This document shows, piece by piece, positions 31,600-38,773 of a stretch of 64,000 nt of DNA. Source of the DNA: Idiomarina tyrosinivorans (GTDB lineage: Bacteria > Pseudomonadota > Gammaproteobacteria > Enterobacterales > Alteromonadaceae). A program made the position numbers and the translations under genes. The notes under the pieces were generated by a model. The model had not been told where the DNA came from, did not search any database, and saw only the letters and a program-made list of their open reading frames with translations. How positions within the stretch are numbered: the first letter of the stretch is position 1; the number at the start of each line of letters is the position of its first letter. The stretch is from assembly GCF_003987475.1 (NCBI RefSeq), contig NZ_PIQH01000004.1:62001-126000 (forward strand), in the 5' to 3' direction.

Positions 31600-33039
31600 T
31601 TACGATGCGGTTGGTTGCACTTGGCCTACGCCGAGTTCATCAATCGCATTATCGCGTTGGCGTTGGAGAATGGTTTGCGGTGCCGTATCTACTCGCAAAC
31701 CCATGTCGCTTTCTTCGCGAATTAGGTCGCCACGCAATGAATTAGGTAGTACTTCAGTAATTTTCACATCAACGAATTGGCCAATCATGTGCGGCTGTCC
31801 GACAAAGTTGACCACGCGGTTGTTTTCGGTACGACCTGAAAGTTCCATCGGATTCTTTTTCGATGGGCCGGTGACCAAAATTCGTTGGTGAGTATCCAAC
31901 ATTCTGCGCGCGTGCGCTTGTGACTGCTGGTTTAGTCGTTGCTGTAATAACTGCAGCCGTTGTTTTTTGGTTTCTTCGCTAACGTCGTCAGGCAAGTCTG
32001 CCGCCGGCGTGCCAGGGCGAGCACTGTAGATGAAGCTGAAACTCATATCGAAATCGATGGTTTGGATCAGGTTCATGGTGTCTTCAAAGTCGCTATCGGT
32101 TTCACCAGGGAAGCCAATAATGAAATCGGATGACATGGCGATATCTGGTCGCACTTGCTTCAAACGGCGAATTTTCGATTTGTACTCCAACGCGGTGTGT
32201 CCACGTTTCATCATCGTCAACACCCGGTCTGACCCCGATTGAACCGGCAGGTGCAAGTGGCTAACCAGTTCTGGAATCGTGCCGTAGGCTTCAATGATAT
32301 CGTCCGTAAATTCGACGGGGTGCGAGGTGGTGTAGCGGATCCGGTCAATACCGTCGATCGCTGCAACCAAATGCAACAACTCTGCAAATCGGCAAATACT
32401 GCCATCAAAATGTTCACCACGGTAGGCGTTAACATTTTGTCCTAGCAAGTTGACTTCGCGCACACCTTGTTCTGCCAATTGGGCAATCTCGTAGATCACG
32501 TCATCAACAGGACGGCTGACTTCTTCCCCGCGAGTGTAAGGCACCACGCAGAACGAACAGTATTTACTGCAGCCTTCCATAATCGACACAAACGCTGATG
32601 CGCCATCCGCTTTTGGTTCTGGTAAACGGTCGAATTTTTCGATTTCTGGGAAGGAAATATCGATCATCGGCGCATGATCGCTTTGCACTTGCTTCACCAT
32701 TTCTGGCAAACGGTGCAAGGTTTGCGGGCCAAACACGATGTCGACAAATGGCGCACGTTGGCGAATTGCATCACCTTCTTGCGATGCGACGCAACCGCCT
32801 ACACCAATCAGCAAATCAGGGTTTTTCTGCTTCAGGGTTTTCCAGCGACCTAATTGGTGGAACACCTTCTCCTGAGCCTTTTCCCGGATCGAGCAGGTAT
32901 TCAGCAGAATGAGATCAGCGTCTTCGGCTTCTTCTGCGACATCGTAGCCATGGGTTGCGTGCAGTAGATCGGCCATTTTCGCCGAATCGTACTCGTTCAT
33001 TTGGCAACCCCATGTCTTGATATATAACTTCTTACTCAT
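31600..33039 (-). CDS. miaB: tRNA-2-methylthio-N6-dimethylallyladenosine synthase MiaB
   Basis: A 479-residue radical SAM methylthiotransferase modifying A37 of tRNAs reading UNN codons. The N-terminal UPF0004 domain begins [17 protein letters not shown] and carries three cluster cysteines. The radical SAM motif is [16 protein letters not shown], and a C-terminal TRAM domain is near 385-445. I start at ATG 33039-33037 ([13 protein letters not shown]), which matches the family. The ATG 13 codons upstream adds [12 protein letters not shown], probably untranslated. It is the first gene of the miaB-ybeZ-ybeY-corC-lnt run. Confidence 0.97.
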   Translation of the reverse strand: MSKKLYIKTWGCQMNEYDSAKMADLLHATHGYDVAEEAEDADLILLNTCSIREKAQEKVFHQLGRWKTLKQKNPDLLIGVGGCVASQEGDAIRQRAPFVDIVFGPQTLHRLPEMVKQVQSDHAPMIDISFPEIEKFDRLPEPKADGASAFVSIMEGCSKYCSFCVVPYTRGEEVSRPVDDVIYEIAQLAEQGVREVNLLGQNVNAYRGEHFDGSICRFAELLHLVAAIDGIDRIRYTTSHPVEFTDDIIEAYGTIPELVSHLHLPVQSGSDRVLTMMKRGHTALEYKSKIRRLKQVRPDIAMSSDFIIGFPGETDSDFEDTMNLIQTIDFDMSFSFIYSARPGTPAADLPDDVSEETKKQRLQLLQQRLNQQSQAHARRMLDTHQRILVTGPSKKNPMELSGRTENNRVVNFVGQPHMIGQFVDVKITEVLPNSLRGDLIREESDMGLRVDTAPQTILQRQRDNAIDELGVGQVQPTAS

Positions 33040-33120
33040 GTTCACTCGATGCTGTTGGTGGTTAATAAAAAAGCACACTATTTTACCGTGGAACGGCCAT
33101 GCTTGCCAACCGTCTAATCG

Positions 33121-33999
33121 CTAGCTTGCGCTGCGATGTCGGGTACGTACCGCAAGATAGCCTGCGCCGACGATAATGATCGCGCCCCAGAGCATGTGCC
33201 ACGCCAATGCTTCATCAAAAAAGATATAGCCCATAAGCGAGGCAAATAACACCGAGCTATAGGTAAATACCCCGACCTTTGCCGCGGGGGCGGTAGCGAA
33301 CGCCCGAGTCATAGCGAGCTGCCCCGTCACTGCAAGGGTTCCCATAAGTAGCACGGCTCCCCATTGCAATAGGTTCATTGGTTGCCACATCCACAGTAAT
33401 GGAATGGCTGATACCAAGGTGGAAATTGCGGAAAAGTACAACACGATCTTACGTGTGGGCTCTGTCCGTGATAGCCGCCGGATCACGGTCTTGGTCATGG
33501 CGGCCATGGTTGCGGCCAAAAATGCTAACAGTACAATCGGCGACAATTGGTTGGCTAACGGATTGAGAAATACGAATACGCCAATAAAGCCAAAGATAAT
33601 CGCGATCCATGTCTGCCGACTCACTGGCTCTTGTAGCCAAATGTAGCCCATTAGCGGAATAAGGAAGGGCGACATTAACAGCACTAAGGTTGCTTGTGCT
33701 AATGGGATAGTACTAATGGCGTAGAAAAATAAGTACATTGCTCCTAGCCCGACCAGACCTCGTACCCAGTGTAAACGCCAGCGCGTACTGGTAAGGGTTT
33801 GGCGCAGACCGTAGCGAAAAATCCATGGCAGCAGGATCACTAACGCCATGACATTGCGAAAAAATACTAGCTGCTCGAATGCAACGTCTGGGCTCAGTGC
33901 TTTTACCAGCGCACTGACACTGGCAAAGCACAGTTCTGCACTTAGCAGCAGTAGCGACGCAATAATGGTGGCACGTTGTGCGGATAGGCCGACAGACAT
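33121..33999 (-). CDS. DMT-superfamily (EamA) transporter
   Basis: A 292-residue polytopic inner-membrane protein with about ten helices arranged as two EamA repeats (about 8-140 and 150-280). The conserved proline/glutamate signature of repeat 1 is seen in PLAQATLVLLMSPFLIPLMGYIWLQE. The substrate cannot be told from the sequence; relatives export amino acids, metabolites or drugs. The ATG at 33999 is chosen; an in-frame ATG far upstream (34182) would overlap ubiF and add polar residues unlike the family. A GGAG lies 14 bases before the chosen ATG, rather far. It is divergent from ubiF. Confidence 0.85.
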   Translation of the reverse strand: MSVGLSAQRATIIASLLLLSAELCFASVSALVKALSPDVAFEQLVFFRNVMALVILLPWIFRYGLRQTLTSTRWRLHWVRGLVGLGAMYLFFYAISTIPLAQATLVLLMSPFLIPLMGYIWLQEPVSRQTWIAIIFGFIGVFVFLNPLANQLSPIVLLAFLAATMAAMTKTVIRRLSRTEPTRKIVLYFSAISTLVSAIPLLWMWQPMNLLQWGAVLLMGTLAVTGQLAMTRAFATAPAAKVGVFTYSSVLFASLMGYIFFDEALAWHMLWGAIIIVGAGYLAVRTRHRSAS

Positions 34000-34107
34000 G
34001 GCAGTAAAATTAGCTCCTAAGTGGGGCAAAAACTGGGGCCATTGTAACGGATTTTCGATGTAAATTATGGTATCAATAGCAAAACCTTGAGAATCATTCG
34101 TTATGTT

Positions 34108-35229
34108 ATGGCAAAAATCGCAATAAACGGCGGCGGAATGGTCGGCGCGGCGCTGGCTTTGGGGCTTGCTGAGCGTCATCAAGTGGTGTTATTCGACCAT
34201 GCCACTCCTAGCGCCTCAGAAGCACAGTGGGATTTGCGCATTTCTTCGGTTAGCCAAGGCAACTTAAACTGGCTGGCACGGTGGCAGATCGAAGACCTAG
34301 TGGATAAACACAAATGCCGAGACTACCAGCAGTTAGAAATTATCGACCAGCGGGGACAACGACTGGTTTGTGATGCCGAGGATGTTGCCGAGGCGCGATT
34401 GGGCGCCATGATCGAAAACCGCGCGTTGCGGCATGCGCTGTGGCAGCGTCTGCCGCAGAATGTCACGCAAGTCGTTGGCGATCCGCTCCAAGTATGGCAA
34501 CCACAGCAGCAATTGTTGACCTGCCAAAGTGGTCAGCAATTTCCAGTAGATTTACTGATCGGTTGCGATGGCGCTCGTTCATGGGTTGCGCAACAACAGG
34601 ACTTTGCTGTTGTTGCCGAAGATTATGACCAAGATTGCATTTTAGCCTTAGCCAAGCTGCCGCAAGCGGTTAGTGCAAAAACCTGGCAACAGTTTCGCGA
34701 TGAGGGGCCCATTGCCCTGTTACCATTAACGCAAAATCAGGTCTGCTTAATTTTGTACCAGCGCCGACAAACGGTGGTCCGCTGGGGTGCAGAGGACAGT
34801 ATGGCGGATCGGGTGAGCGATGCGTTTCAACCTTACCTCGGGCAATTATCGATCTCCCAGCTTGCCAGTTTTCCGCTCCGTCGCCAGCACGCGCGCCGTT
34901 ATCATGTTGGCGCACATACGGCATTGGCAGGCGATGCAGCGCATACCATCCATCCCATGGCGGGTTTAGGTGTTAACTTAGGTTTTCATGATGCGCGGCA
35001 ACTGGTTGCCAGTTTAAATAATGGCATTAGCGAAGCGGCGTTAGCCAATTATCAACGCCAGTGTCAGCGCTATAACCGTAAGGCTCTGGCGTTACTGGAC
35101 GGCTTGCATCGTCTGAATACGGGTAATGGCGCTGAGCGGTTATTACGGCCGTTGCAGAGTGCCGCGCTGACGCTGCTAGGGCAGGTGCCACAGATGCGAA
35201 AATGGTTTATTCGACAAGCGCTCAACTGA
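34108..35229 (+). CDS. ubiF: FAD-dependent ubiquinone-biosynthesis hydroxylase (UbiF-type)
   Basis: A 373-residue flavoprotein monooxygenase of the UbiF/UbiH/UbiI family. The Rossmann motif INGGGMVGAALALGL is at the N-terminus, DLRISSVSQG and GCDGARSWV follow, and the second FAD motif is LAGDAAHTIHPMAGLGVNLGFHDA. The position, divergent from miaB and followed by a Met-Leu-Gln-Gln tRNA cluster, is the same as ubiF in E. coli, which hydroxylates demethoxyubiquinol. That is why I favour UbiF over its paralogues. I start at ATG 34108 (MAKIAINGGG); a TTG seven codons upstream is possible. Confidence 0.9.
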   Translation: MAKIAINGGGMVGAALALGLAERHQVVLFDHATPSASEAQWDLRISSVSQGNLNWLARWQIEDLVDKHKCRDYQQLEIIDQRGQRLVCDAEDVAEARLGAMIENRALRHALWQRLPQNVTQVVGDPLQVWQPQQQLLTCQSGQQFPVDLLIGCDGARSWVAQQQDFAVVAEDYDQDCILALAKLPQAVSAKTWQQFRDEGPIALLPLTQNQVCLILYQRRQTVVRWGAEDSMADRVSDAFQPYLGQLSISQLASFPLRRQHARRYHVGAHTALAGDAAHTIHPMAGLGVNLGFHDARQLVASLNNGISEAALANYQRQCQRYNRKALALLDGLHRLNTGNGAERLLRPLQSAALTLLGQVPQMRKWFIRQALN

Positions 35230-35240
35230 TCAACAGGCAC

Positions 35241-35264
35241 AAAAAAACCGCCAACTGGCGGTTT
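35241..35264 (-). terminator. Terminator of the tRNA cluster
   Basis: AAACCGCCA (35245-35253) and TGGCGGTTT (35256-35264) form a 9-bp stem with a very tight loop. Read on the minus strand, the hairpin ends in seven T, right after tRNA-Leu(CAG). On the plus strand it has only three T, so it could also weakly end ubiF transcripts. Confidence 0.8.
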
Positions 35265-35269
35265 CAAGA

Positions 35270-35356
35270 TGGTGCGGAGGGGGGGACTTGAACCCCCACG
35301 AGCTTTCGCTCACTAGCACCTGAAGCTAGCGCGTCTACCAATTCCGCCACCACCGC
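35270..35356 (-). tRNA. tRNA-Leu (anticodon CAG)
   Basis: An 87-nt class II tRNA with encoded CCA. Acceptor GCGGTGG pairs with CCTCCGC except for a U-U at pair 5-68; E. coli tRNA-Leu(CAG) also has a mismatch at that pair. The D-arm GGCGGAATTGGTAGAC, anticodon loop CTTCAGG and a long variable arm with GAGCGAAAGCTC are visible. It is the last gene of the cluster. Confidence 0.96.
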
Positions 35357-35386
35357 TGAATCTTGACTGTTACTGCTTTGGGAAAA

Positions 35387-35461
35387 TGGCTGGGGCACCA
35401 GGGATCGAACCTGGGAATCGCGGGATCAAAACCCGCTGCCTTACCGCTTGGCTATGCCCCA
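35387..35461 (-). tRNA. tRNA-Gln (anticodon TTG), copy 2
   Basis: A 75-nt tRNA with encoded CCA: acceptor TGGGGCA / TGCCCCA, D-arm AGCCAAGCGGTAAGGC, anticodon loop TTTTGAT, T-arm CCAGGTTCGATCCCTGG. It appears identical, base for base, to the copy at 35495-35569, indicating a recent tandem duplication or gene conversion. Confidence 0.97.
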
Positions 35462-35494
35462 TCCTTTTTCGGAAAGACACTCAACGTAAAGGAT

Positions 35495-35569
35495 TGGCTG
35501 GGGCACCAGGGATCGAACCTGGGAATCGCGGGATCAAAACCCGCTGCCTTACCGCTTGGCTATGCCCCA
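35495..35569 (-). tRNA. tRNA-Gln (anticodon TTG), copy 1
   Basis: A 75-nt tRNA with the same sequence as the copy at 35387-35461, separated by a 33-bp spacer. The anticodon TTG reads CAA and, with wobble, CAG. Confidence 0.97.
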
Positions 35570-35585
35570 ATCCAGAAAAAGAATT

Positions 35586-35670
35586 TGGTGCGGACGGAGA
35601 GACTTGAACTCTCACGCCGTGAGGCACTGGAACCTAAATCCAGCGTGTCTACCAATTCCACCACGTCCGC
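35586..35670 (-). tRNA. leuW: tRNA-Leu (anticodon TAG)
   Basis: An 85-nt class II tRNA with encoded CCA. The acceptor is GCGGACG / CGTCCGC, the D-arm contains GGAATTGGTAGAC, the anticodon loop is ATTTAGG, and a long variable arm is present. It corresponds by position and anticodon to leuW in the E. coli metT-leuW-gln cluster. Confidence 0.97.
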
Positions 35671-35677
35671 AAATTCT

Positions 35678-35754
35678 TGGTGGCTACGGCGGGATTCGAA
35701 CCTGCGACCCCAGCATTATGAGTGCTGTGCTCTAACCAGCTGAGCTACGTAGCC
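35678..35754 (-). tRNA. metT: tRNA-Met, elongator (anticodon CAT)
   Basis: A 77-nt tRNA with encoded CCA. Acceptor GGCTACG pairs with CGTAGCC, so it lacks the initiator mismatch. The D-arm is GCTCAGCTGGTTAGAGC, the anticodon loop is CTCATAA, and the T-arm contains GGTTCGAATCC. It is the first gene of the cluster, as in E. coli. Confidence 0.97.
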
Positions 35755-35787
35755 ATGTTCAACGGTATCTCGTTGAGTGCGGCGCGT

Positions 35788-35816
35788 ATTATGCAAATCG
35801 GCTTTGTCACCGTCAA
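35788..35816 (-). promoter_or_regulatory. Sigma-70 promoter of the tRNA cluster
   Basis: On the minus strand TTGACG (35816-35811) and CATAAT (35793-35788) are spaced 17 bp. A GC-rich discriminator (ACGCGCCGC) follows, as expected for a stable-RNA promoter. The start site would be about 25 bases before tRNA-Met. Confidence 0.8.
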
Positions 35817-35892
35817 CCTCTTTTTCATAAAAAGTGAGGGATTCGCTACCGTTTGTTCAAAAAAACACTGATTTGCACAAATTACGACCAAA

Positions 35893-36561
35893 CTACCAAG
35901 GTAAGCTGTCACCATTGCTGTGACGGAAACACCCAGTGTGTTCGAGATCCAGCTCTTCAATACGCTGGCGCAAACGTTCGGCCGCAGTCTCAGGTGGGAT
36001 ATCGCCTGCATGGTTGACCATATCGGTTTGCACAAAGCCCGGGTGAAGCAGCGCAACAGCAATACCTCGCGGTTTTAACTCATGGGCTAAAGATACGCCG
36101 CCGGCGTTGAGTGCTGCTTTTGACATACGATAGCCGTAGTGTCCACCAGAACCATTGTCTGCCATTGAACCCATGCGGCTGGTGATCAAAATCACTTTAC
36201 TGCCTTCACTGAGGTTGTCAGCAAGAAACTCGGTCACACGAAGTGGGGCAATGGCGTTCACTTCATATTGGGCGCGGAAACTGCCAGCATCGAATTCGCC
36301 AAATTCGTCACGAATCAGTAAACCCGCGTTATTGATTAAGATGTCGATGTTTTGGTCGCCAAGGGTTTCTTTCAATCGCAATAGATCAGCAGCCTTAGTC
36401 ACATCCACACCCTCAATGATATTCACATCCAGTTCGGTCAGCTGTTTTGAACTGTTGCGACATACCGCGGTAACTTTGTCACCGTTCGCAGCGTATTGTT
36501 GGGCGAAGGACAGACCGATACCTCGATTAGCCCCGGTGATCACAATATGACGCTTTGCCAT
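35893..36561 (-). CDS. Short-chain dehydrogenase/reductase
   Basis: A 222-residue cytoplasmic NAD(P)-dependent oxidoreductase of the classical SDR family. The cofactor motif TGANRGIG is at residues 9-16, NNAG at about 79-82, a catalytic serine in ITSRMGS, and the YxxxK pair in YGYRMSKAALN. The Asn at the end of YEVNAIAP is also in place. The substrate is not evident; it resembles C-factor/CsgA-like short SDRs. GAGGAGTAT precedes the ATG. It lies 35 bp downstream of fumC and may be co-transcribed. Confidence 0.88.
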   Translation of the reverse strand: MAKRHIVITGANRGIGLSFAQQYAANGDKVTAVCRNSSKQLTELDVNIIEGVDVTKAADLLRLKETLGDQNIDILINNAGLLIRDEFGEFDAGSFRAQYEVNAIAPLRVTEFLADNLSEGSKVILITSRMGSMADNGSGGHYGYRMSKAALNAGGVSLAHELKPRGIAVALLHPGFVQTDMVNHAGDIPPETAAERLRQRIEELDLEHTGCFRHSNGDSLPW

Positions 36562-36596
36562 GAATTATACTCCTCGTAACGGTTGATAGCGGTGTG

Positions 36597-37970
36597 TTAA
36601 ACACCGCCTTTGGTTAATTTTTTCGGGTCAAGCAGTTGCGCTAATTTGTCGCGTCCGAGGTCGGTCATCTCATCGGCGACATCCAGCACCGGCCGTTTCT
36701 CTTTGTAAGCGCGCTTGGCAATTTCTGCCGCTTTGTTATAGCCAATCTCTGTGTTCAAAGCGGTCACCAGTATCGGATTCTTACTCAGCGCTTCATCCAA
36801 ACGGTCTTGGTTTACTTCAAAGCTTTGGATGGCTTTGTCGGCTAAATGCATGCAACTGGTGCTGACAATCTCAATGCTCTGTAGCAAGTTGTAGGCAATT
36901 ACCGGTAACATCACATTAAGCTGAAAGTTTCCTTGTTGAGCCGCAGTAGTAATCGTGGTGTGATTACCGTTTACCTGTGCCGCCACCATCGCCACGGCTT
37001 CTGGGATGACCGGGTTAACCTTACCTGGCATGATGCTGCTACCGGGTTGCAGGGCTTCTAGTTGAATTTCCCCCAAACCGGCAAGCGGACCGCTGTTCAT
37101 CCAACGTAGATCGTTACTGATTTTTAATAACGTCGTCGCAATACTATTGAGTAGGCTGCTGGCAGCGAGCGACCTTTCTTGCCCAGCAATTCCAGAAAAG
37201 AAGTTTTCCGCCGGTTTGAAATGATGGTCGGTCAACTCAGACAGCGCACGACTAAAATGCTCGGCGAATTGTTCTGGCGCGTTAATGCCAGTACCAATCG
37301 CTGTACCACCTTGCGGTAATTCGGAAAGCTGTTCAATTAACAGCGGCAACTGCCGCTGGCTTACTTCCAACTGTGCCGCCCAACTGTTGAGTTCTTGTGC
37401 CAGCGTCATTGGCATCGCGTCCATTAAGTGGGTGCGGCCGGTTTTAACGTGGTTTTGCAGTTGCCCCGCTTTCTCTTTAATGCGGCCGATTAGGTGAGCT
37501 AAAGCGGGCGCAAAATGTTCTTTCAAAGCCAGTACCGCACTCAATTGAATCGCGGTAGGAATAGTATCGTTACTGCTCTGGCTGCAGTTAACATCATCGT
37601 TAGGGTGGACATTAAGATCATCAGACGAAGCGAGGTGAGCAATCACTTCGTTAACGTTCATGTTGGAACTGGTACCAGAACCGGTTTGGAAAATATCGAT
37701 AGGAAATTGGTCCGCGAACTGGCCTTCGTAAATCTGCTTCGCGACATTGCGGATAGCTTTTGCTTTACTCGCCTTTAACCCAGCGACTTCTTGGTTGGCT
37801 GTAGCGGCGGCATGTTTAATCAGTGCAATCGCTGCAATCAATTGTTTGGGCATGGTTAAACCACTGATGGCAAAATTGTCTACCGCGCGCTGAGTTTGGG
37901 CACCATAAAATGCGCGATGAGGAACCTGTACTTCGCCCATACTATCGGTTTCGATACGATACTCGCTCAT
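36597..37970 (-). CDS. fumC: Class II fumarate hydratase
   Basis: A 457-residue iron-free fumarase interconverting fumarate and malate in the TCA cycle. The family signature GSSIMPGKVNP is present, together with TGSGTSSNMNVNE and the lysine-rich KTGRTHLMDAMP region. GGAG lies 7 bases before the ATG at 37970, which fixes the start; a more upstream ATG (38024) would add 18 residues without ribosome site. A small inverted repeat spans its stop codon (GCGGTGT / ACACCGC) but has no T-tract. Confidence 0.97.
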   Translation of the reverse strand: MSEYRIETDSMGEVQVPHRAFYGAQTQRAVDNFAISGLTMPKQLIAAIALIKHAAATANQEVAGLKASKAKAIRNVAKQIYEGQFADQFPIDIFQTGSGTSSNMNVNEVIAHLASSDDLNVHPNDDVNCSQSSNDTIPTAIQLSAVLALKEHFAPALAHLIGRIKEKAGQLQNHVKTGRTHLMDAMPMTLAQELNSWAAQLEVSQRQLPLLIEQLSELPQGGTAIGTGINAPEQFAEHFSRALSELTDHHFKPAENFFSGIAGQERSLAASSLLNSIATTLLKISNDLRWMNSGPLAGLGEIQLEALQPGSSIMPGKVNPVIPEAVAMVAAQVNGNHTTITTAAQQGNFQLNVMLPVIAYNLLQSIEIVSTSCMHLADKAIQSFEVNQDRLDEALSKNPILVTALNTEIGYNKAAEIAKRAYKEKRPVLDVADEMTDLGRDKLAQLLDPKKLTKGGV

Positions 37971-38081
37971 ACCTGTCTCCTTGTTGGCGATAATGTTTAT
38001 CAATAAGTTACCGAAAATTGGCATGCAAAGATCAGTTGTATACCATTCATAGTATCGTTAATCTGGAAATATTCGCTATTG

Positions 38082-38104
38082 ATGAATACAAGGAGTGTAT
38101 TCAT
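38082..38104. promoter_or_regulatory. Perfect 9-bp dyad upstream of the cupredoxin gene
   Basis: ATGAATACA (38082-38090) and TGTATTCAT (38096-38104) are perfectly complementary arms around a 5-bp centre (AGGAG). The dyad ends 22 bp before the GTG start of the next gene and lies in the intergenic space shared with fumC. It looks like an operator for a dimeric regulator or a 5' leader hairpin; it lacks a T-tract, so it is not a terminator. Confidence 0.5.
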
Positions 38105-38125
38105 AACCAAAGGATATTCACGACT

Positions 38126-38773
38126 GTGATTTCTCTACGCCTAGTCGCAACGCTTGCAGCCGGTGTCGTCATATCGACCTCAGCCGTTGCAGAAACCCTG
38201 AAAATAAACGTGGTCGATCCGCAACACAAGCCGTTAGCCGATGCTGTAGTGGCGTGGGAACAGGCGCCAACATCAGCGAAACCTCAAGCTGCGGTGATGG
38301 ACCAAGTGAATAAACAGTTCGCGCCGCATGTATTGATTGTTAATCGCGGCAGCAAAGTAACCTTCCCGAATAGCGACAATATTCGTCATCATGTTTACTC
38401 ATTTTCCCCAACCCAACCGTTCGAGTTGAAGCTTTATTCAGATAAGAAGCGCCCGGCGCTGCGGTTTGAACACAGCGGGGTAGTGACTTTAGGCTGCAAT
38501 ATTCATGACACCATGATCGGTTACCTGTATGTAACCACCTCGCCGTATGCGCAGTTGACCGATGCCGAGGGAATGGCTGAACTGACTCTGCCGAGCATGC
38601 CGCAACAATTAACGGTCTGGCACTCTGGCATGGCGGAAAAGCCGATCACGGTGGATCTCAGTCAACACCCAGAGCGACCGATAGTCATCGAGTTGCCAGT
38701 AAAACAGGTAGAAAAGCAAGACGATGAACCGTCGCGTTTAGAGAAACGTTTTAATCGCTTGGAGCGCTCATGA
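38126..38773 (+). CDS. Exported amicyanin-like cupredoxin (methylamine-utilization-like)
   Basis: A 215-residue protein with a signal peptide (about 1-22, ending STSAVA), starting at GTG 38126 after AAAGGA. A single cupredoxin-type beta-sandwich follows. The likely type-1 copper ligands are visible: a histidine in RHHVYSF (His88 or His89), then Cys124, His127 and Met130 in GCNIHDTMIGYL. The C-x2-H-x2-M spacing is that of amicyanin. The C-terminal 90 residues form a second, carboxypeptidase-regulatory-like beta domain and a basic tail. It is probably a periplasmic electron carrier or copper-dependent sensor component. It overlaps the next gene by 4 bp and is the first gene of a four-gene cluster. 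No methylamine dehydrogenase genes are nearby, so a role in methylamine use is unlikely. Confidence 0.82.
   Translation: MISLRLVATLAAGVVISTSAVAETLKINVVDPQHKPLADAVVAWEQAPTSAKPQAAVMDQVNKQFAPHVLIVNRGSKVTFPNSDNIRHHVYSFSPTQPFELKLYSDKKRPALRFEHSGVVTLGCNIHDTMIGYLYVTTSPYAQLTDAEGMAELTLPSMPQQLTVWHSGMAEKPITVDLSQHPERPIVIELPVKQVEKQDDEPSRLEKRFNRLERS

Noticed and set aside
35270-35356. tRNA-Leu(CAG) as a pseudogene because of a U-U mismatch in the acceptor stem
   Set aside because: All other elements are intact, the gene lies in an operon with promoter and terminator, and the E. coli counterpart also has a non-Watson-Crick pair at that position.
35387-35569. Possible CRISPR-like or integration repeat
   Set aside because: The 75-bp direct repeat consists of two complete tRNA-Gln genes. 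There are only two units, and no integrase or att-like partial tRNA copy is present.
35363-35743. A plus-strand frame with a repeated segment GIEPGNRGIKTRCLTAWLCP
   Set aside because: It is a translation of the antisense of the two identical tRNA-Gln genes and their neighbours; the repeat comes from the tRNA duplication.
36590-36608. Inverted repeat over the fumC stop codon as a terminator
   Set aside because: GCGGTGT / ACACCGC is a clean hairpin but has no T-tract on the minus strand, and the SDR gene follows closely.
38126-38773. Methylamine utilization (mau) locus
   Set aside because: The protein has amicyanin-like copper ligands, but no methylamine dehydrogenase subunits or MauG are nearby; the neighbours indicate signalling instead.
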